Assembly: GCA_009663005.1 (NCBI GenBank) | Contig: VIGQ01000652.1 | Span: 17,501-27,500, forward strand | Origin: Actinidia chinensis | Taxonomy: Eukaryota > Streptophyta > Magnoliopsida > Ericales > Actinidiaceae | DNA: 10,000 bases | Direction: 5' to 3' | Part shown: in pieces, positions 7,521 through 10,000 of the stretch | How the letters are laid out: the number at the start of each line of letters is the position of its first letter | Position numbering within the stretch: the first letter of the stretch is position 1 | Made by a program: the position numbers and the translations under genes | Notes under the pieces: generated by a model | Told to the model about the DNA's origin: nothing | Seen by the model: only the letters and a program-made list of their open reading frames with translations | Databases searched by the model: none

Positions 7521-8112
7521 AGTCTCATTAGCAGATACATGGAGAATCTTTGAGTCACATCTTCTAGCTGACCAGAGATTTTTCCATACTTGCGAGGTAC
7601 TATGGTTTTTTGGTTGTTCTTTTAAAACACAAAAGGGAAAAATCCAGCTTGATAGCTCACTATAGTGATATGCTGGAGATCAATATGATAAAAAAGCATT
7701 TCGGGTTATGGTCTTTATGTTAGGTTTTCAGGGCTGTTTCATGGTCCTCAAAGAACAGCTAATGTCACTTTATCAACCACAAAAAGCTAGTTTGTTGCGT
7801 GCCCACTTTCATGTGCCTTCACGCTATATGGTTGAATAAAATTCTAAAGAACTTTGTGTGAAGAGTCAAGGTGCTACTTCAATTTTTCCTGTGACATCCT
7901 TTGCTGATCAAACTCTCCAAGAATCCAGTTCGACATGGAAGAAGCAAGCCATTGACGTGAAGTTGCACTTCTTAAGAACCTCACAAAAGATGTAGTAATT
8001 GCATCTCATCTATTGCAAAGTGAAGAGCAGTTTGTTTGAGATGTCACGTAGTCCCTCAAGATGGTGTCTTTTTTAAGCTCAGAAAGTTGCTTCGGTGTTG
8101 CACTTTGGAATA
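7521..8112 (+). pseudogene. RNase H domain remnant, end of pol (plus-strand gag-pol)
   Basis: RNase H removes the RNA template during cDNA synthesis. Blocks seen: SLISRYME at 7521-7545, a YAGDQYDKKSISGYG stretch at 7671-7718 (family 'sDyAGd..drKStSGy'), SWSSKN at 7738-7755 followed after frame change by NVTLSTTK-like (about 7757-7780), IKLSKNPVRHGRSK (7908-7949, across small shifts) and KLHFLR (about 7960-7977). The domain ends with FKLRKLLRC near 8075-8100, where the intact family ends in a 'LKLReLLGv' tail. Stops and frameshifts throughout. About 70 nt of untranslated sequence separate it from the polypurine tract. Confidence 0.88.
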
Positions 8113-8181
8113 ACCCTATTTAAGGGATGGCCCTTTACTTTTAATAAGTCTTAAACGAATGTTTTGCTTGACATCAGTTTT

Positions 8182-8189
8182 AGGGAGGA
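8182..8189 (+). promoter_or_regulatory. polypurine tract
   Basis: AGGGAGGA, one base before the TG of the LTR, is where plus-strand DNA synthesis would be primed. It is short, and its position directly before the LTR supports the assignment. Confidence 0.75.
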
Positions 8190-8190
8190 T

Positions 8191-8431
8191 TGTTGGATGA
8201 CTTAGTCGAATTGATCCTTAGGATTTGTTGAGTAGTGCTTTATTTTTAGAGTTTGTTTTGATCTGTTTAGGTTTCCAGTAGTGCTGGGTTTAGCCTAGTT
8301 TGTAAGGAGTTAGTGGTCAGTTTTAGTTTGCTTATTTTTTGTGTTTTTTTTTCCGTTATGTAAGCCCTATTTCTATAGTCCAATTATCTATTGGAATATC
8401 AGAAGTTTTTTACAGCCTTCAGATTGTAACA
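8191..8431 (+). repeat. LTR of plus-strand copia element (241 bp)
   Basis: The LTR begins TGTTGGATGACTTAG right after the polypurine tract and ends ...AGATTGTAACA, giving inverted ends TGTT/AACA. A TATA-like 'ctatttctatag' lies at about 8366-8377. By position after pol it is the 3' LTR, but the next bases look like a primer-binding site, so it may also have served as the 5' LTR of a second tandem unit. The 5' partner is not in the window. Confidence 0.8.
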
Positions 8432-8432
8432 A

Positions 8433-8450
8433 GGCGGCATATAGAATCTT
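8433..8450 (+). promoter_or_regulatory. degenerate primer-binding-site-like sequence after the LTR
   Basis: GCGGCATATAGAATCTT can be aligned to a typical GTGGTATCAGAGCCTT primer-binding site and leader start with one inserted base, the remaining differences all being transitions. Such a site belongs after a 5' LTR, not a 3' LTR. The alignment needs a gap and could be chance. Confidence 0.4.
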
Positions 8451-8800
8451 CTGTTTTGAAATTTATTCTGAACATTTGTTTGAGTAGCCACACTAAAAGG
8501 ACCTCTAATTCTACGAAGAACGAACCCATTCTCATAAACGATCTCTCTAACCACTTGGGGCCTCTCTATAGCGCCAGCACTTTCTCCTGTGTTTTCAACG
8601 TACACGCGTTGCCAATTTCACACGCTTACGTTGAAAGCAATATCTGAAACTGCTCCCCAATTTTCCACTAACATCCGATCTCGACAACAAATTATTGGAA
8701 GAATTGGAAAGTTCTCATCAGAGAATTGTTTATGAGGATTGACGAAGAAGCCGGGCAGTGCTTTGCTGGAAAGTTATTTTTGGTCCATAAGCAAAAAATA
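8451..8800 (+). other. possible element leader, no gene recognised
   Basis: No recognisable coding. The open frames at 8339-8647 (plus) and 8399-8605 (minus) run across the LTR and have no family signal. The region is richer in C and CG than its surroundings (for example the cacgcgttgcc stretch near 8602-8612), as often seen in copia leaders, and follows a primer-binding-site-like sequence. It could be the untranslated leader of a second tandem unit, whose gag I cannot find, or ordinary flanking DNA. Confidence 0.35.
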
Positions 8801-9340
8801 GAAGCCATGACAAATATTTTGGCACAACTTATAAAAAAAAAATATAGAAAGAAAAACAAAAAGTTTTATTAGCAAACACCCTTAAAAAGTCATTTGTATT
8901 ACGTAGATTCATAACATTTTAAAGTGTACATTTCTCTCTATTAACACCAAGTAGAGAAACTTAGCTTTAAGAGGGTTGATTTTTGGTTGATCCATCGTTG
9001 GAGGATACTATCTTTGTTGAAGATTGATTGCTAAGGTTTGCTATTTTATGTATACATACCCATGGTAATTTGGGAAAACATAGTCTACAAACGTAGGAGT
9101 GCTATGGTAAGAAGAAAATAAAGGGAATAGGATAAATAGACAGATACATCCATTTTTTTGTTAGCATTGAAGCATGCAAATTGGAAAGCCCTTCTAATTA
9201 AGCCATTGACATCAGAGATCAGTCGTTTTTTTTGTTTTTTTCTGGTTTAATTGCTTCCAAATTTATCTGCTTCTCTTCGTTGCCTTCTTTTCAAGTTGAA
9301 CATAAGATAATGTAACGGGGGAGGTCTTTGGTACATATGA

Positions 9341-9410
9341 GGCAAGATAACTCCACCTAATAGGCTAATGTATGTCCCACAATAAGTAGACAAAATAACT
9401 CTACCTATTC
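9341..9410. repeat. imperfect direct repeat, two 20-nt copies
   Basis: GGCAAGATAACTCCACCTAA at 9341-9360 and GACAAAATAACTCTACCTAT at 9389-9408 match at 16 of 20 positions, with start points 48 nt apart. Three of the four differences are transitions. No function is suggested. Confidence 0.6.
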
Positions 9411-9914
9411 AGATAGTCTTTGGGGTTTGAGCACTGCACGTGACAATGGGAGTTGAGGTTGTTCTTTAGATGGGTACAACATATTTGCAATAGTTTCGAC
9501 ACTTTGCAATTTTGAAAATATTTATCCTAAGTTGGTGCTTTTTTAGTTGGTAATGCTTTTCTTCGGACAATATGTGTTGTCATGTTTTTTTGAATTTTTT
9601 GAAGCTATTGTTGTTTCTTTCAAGTGGTGAATATAATGTTGTGAGGTAGTATAACTTCCACTCGATTTAAAACTCCGCGCTACCTCGATGCACTCCTTCT
9701 CTTGGAAGCTTTTCGGCAGGAGTTGGCGGAAAAGACCTTCTTGTGTGAGAGTAAGAATACAAAAAGGGTAAAATAAGAGAGCTAGAGCAATTTAAATTTT
9801 TGATTGCATACACAATATCCTACGAATATAACTTATTGAGTCCTTACCGAATTCGATTTGCTCACTCCATATTTATCTCATAAGCAAGATATTCACAATT
9901 CTCCCTATTCTATT

Positions 9915-9945
9915 CTAACTAGGAAGCATATCATTCCCTAGTTAG
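9915..9945. repeat. inverted repeat (hairpin-forming)
   Basis: The arm CTAACTAGGAA (9915-9925) pairs with TTCCCTAGTTAG (9934-9945) with a single bulged C and an 8-nt loop. It has no T-run after it and no neighbouring gene, so it is not called a terminator. Confidence 0.6.
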
Positions 9946-10000
9946 AGAAGACTCCTTGCTAGATCTACCTTTTTCCGACGACTTCCAGGGCGATCGAGCT

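Larger units (their letters stand above)
4831..8112 (+). pseudogene. TNT1-like copia gag-pol pseudogene, lacking the gag N-terminus
   Basis: The stretch encodes a broken polyprotein. Ordered blocks: Arg/Gly-rich gag tail and CCHC knuckle (to 4950), protease site (5058-5090), a 'L.ILLIVGSFKKGSEIL' piece (about 5250-5300; normally '..NLLSvGQL.ekG..i'), RIHDEKLGLNIAQVKMN (5320-5371), GAG-pre-integrase LRYGHLSFCGLKTL (5457-5500), integrase, RT and RNase H, ending FKLRKLLRC at about 8075-8100, the standard C-terminus of this family. The longest open frame is only 115 codons (5024-5371). I counted multiple stops and 1-nt shifts in each domain, and no start codon can be assigned because the gag start is absent. 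The wording is very close to the TNT1-94-type family common in angiosperms. Confidence 0.93.
4808..8431 (+). mobile_element. TNT1/Tork-type copia retrotransposon, plus strand, 5'-truncated
   Basis: Seen: gag zinc knuckle, protease, integrase, reverse transcriptase and RNase H in copia order, followed by a polypurine tract and an LTR (8191-8431). The stretch from knuckle to the pol end is about 3.2 kb, near the full length for TNT1-like elements. The gag N-terminus, leader and 5' LTR are missing, and the gap coincides with the outer LTR end of the minus-strand element at 4807. This suggests that the latter inserted here and that the missing part lies left of the window. Coding frames are broken throughout, so the element is not autonomous. 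Confidence 0.9.
8801..10000. other. AT-rich intergenic DNA with no gene seen
   Basis: No open frame of note and no motif on either strand that I recognise. The stretch has many A- and T-runs (for example 8828-8838, 9151-9158, 9224-9240). It contains one pair of imperfect direct repeats near 9341-9410 and one hairpin-like inverted repeat near 9915-9945. Base composition changes slightly in the last 30 bases (more G and C), possibly the edge of another sequence. Confidence 0.6.

Noticed and set aside
8339..8647. 102-codon plus-strand frame as a gene
   Set aside because: It starts inside the LTR and runs across its end into leader-like DNA, and the peptide shows no domain or family signal.
8790..8890. 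Possible hAT-like MITE end (agcaaacacccttaaaaag at about 8870-8888 with AT-rich interior)
   Set aside because: The wording recalls common plant MITE ends, but I found no matching inverted terminal copy or target duplicate.
9437..9442. G-box CACGTG as a promoter element
   Set aside because: A 6-bp palindrome is expected by chance at this scale, and no gene or TATA box follows it.
9960..10000. Minus-strand exon end with a splice-donor-like AG/GTAGAT
   Set aside because: Only about 30 nt of open sequence are available before the window ends, and no protein family can be recognised from so little.
1..10000. CRISPR array, tRNA, rRNA, bacterial operon or a new defence-like system
   Set aside because: No spaced exact repeats, no cloverleaf or rRNA signature and no operon-like gene packing. 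All recognisable coding matter is decayed copia gag-pol.

Overview
The window reads as plant nuclear DNA, probably from a seed plant with a repeat-rich genome. It holds no intact gene. About 85% of it (1 to about 8431) is made of decayed Ty1/copia LTR retrotransposons on both strands. The identification rests on translated motifs of gag, protease, integrase, reverse transcriptase and RNase H, on initiator-Met-tRNA primer-binding sites, and on LTR ends. No bacterial features, tRNA, rRNA, CRISPR or host-gene exons could be supported.

Left block (1-4807, minus strand). Read from right to left it contains a short LTR of about 126 bp with a TATA box (4682-4807), a perfect 12-nt primer-binding site (4667-4678), a leader, remnants that look like the gag end and protease to GAG-pre-integrase part of one copia element (about 3870-4548), and then a separate, nearly full-length gag-pol pseudogene. 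That pseudogene starts at an ATG at 3814 and runs through zinc knuckle, protease, integrase and reverse transcriptase until the window edge cuts it. Its order is gag-PR-INT-RT, the copia order. A 100-bp A-rich tract interrupts it just before the RT domain.

Middle block (4808-8431, plus strand). This is a second copia element of the TNT1/Tork type. It is present from the gag zinc knuckle through RNase H, followed by a short polypurine tract and a 241-bp LTR (TGTT...AACA). Its gag start and 5' LTR are missing from the window, and the gap falls exactly at the outer end of the left element's LTR. The simplest reading is that the minus-strand element inserted into the gag of the plus-strand element, so the missing piece should lie left of position 1.

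Right block (8432-10000). A degenerate primer-binding-site-like sequence directly follows the 241-bp LTR, which hints at a tandem LTR-internal-LTR-internal arrangement. The rest is AT-rich non-coding DNA with only small repeats.

Both pol pseudogenes carry many 1-nt frameshifts and stops, so neither can make protein. No new functional system was found. The points most worth a second look are the nested insertion, the chimeric junction near 3815-3870, and the primer-binding-site-like sequence after the right LTR.
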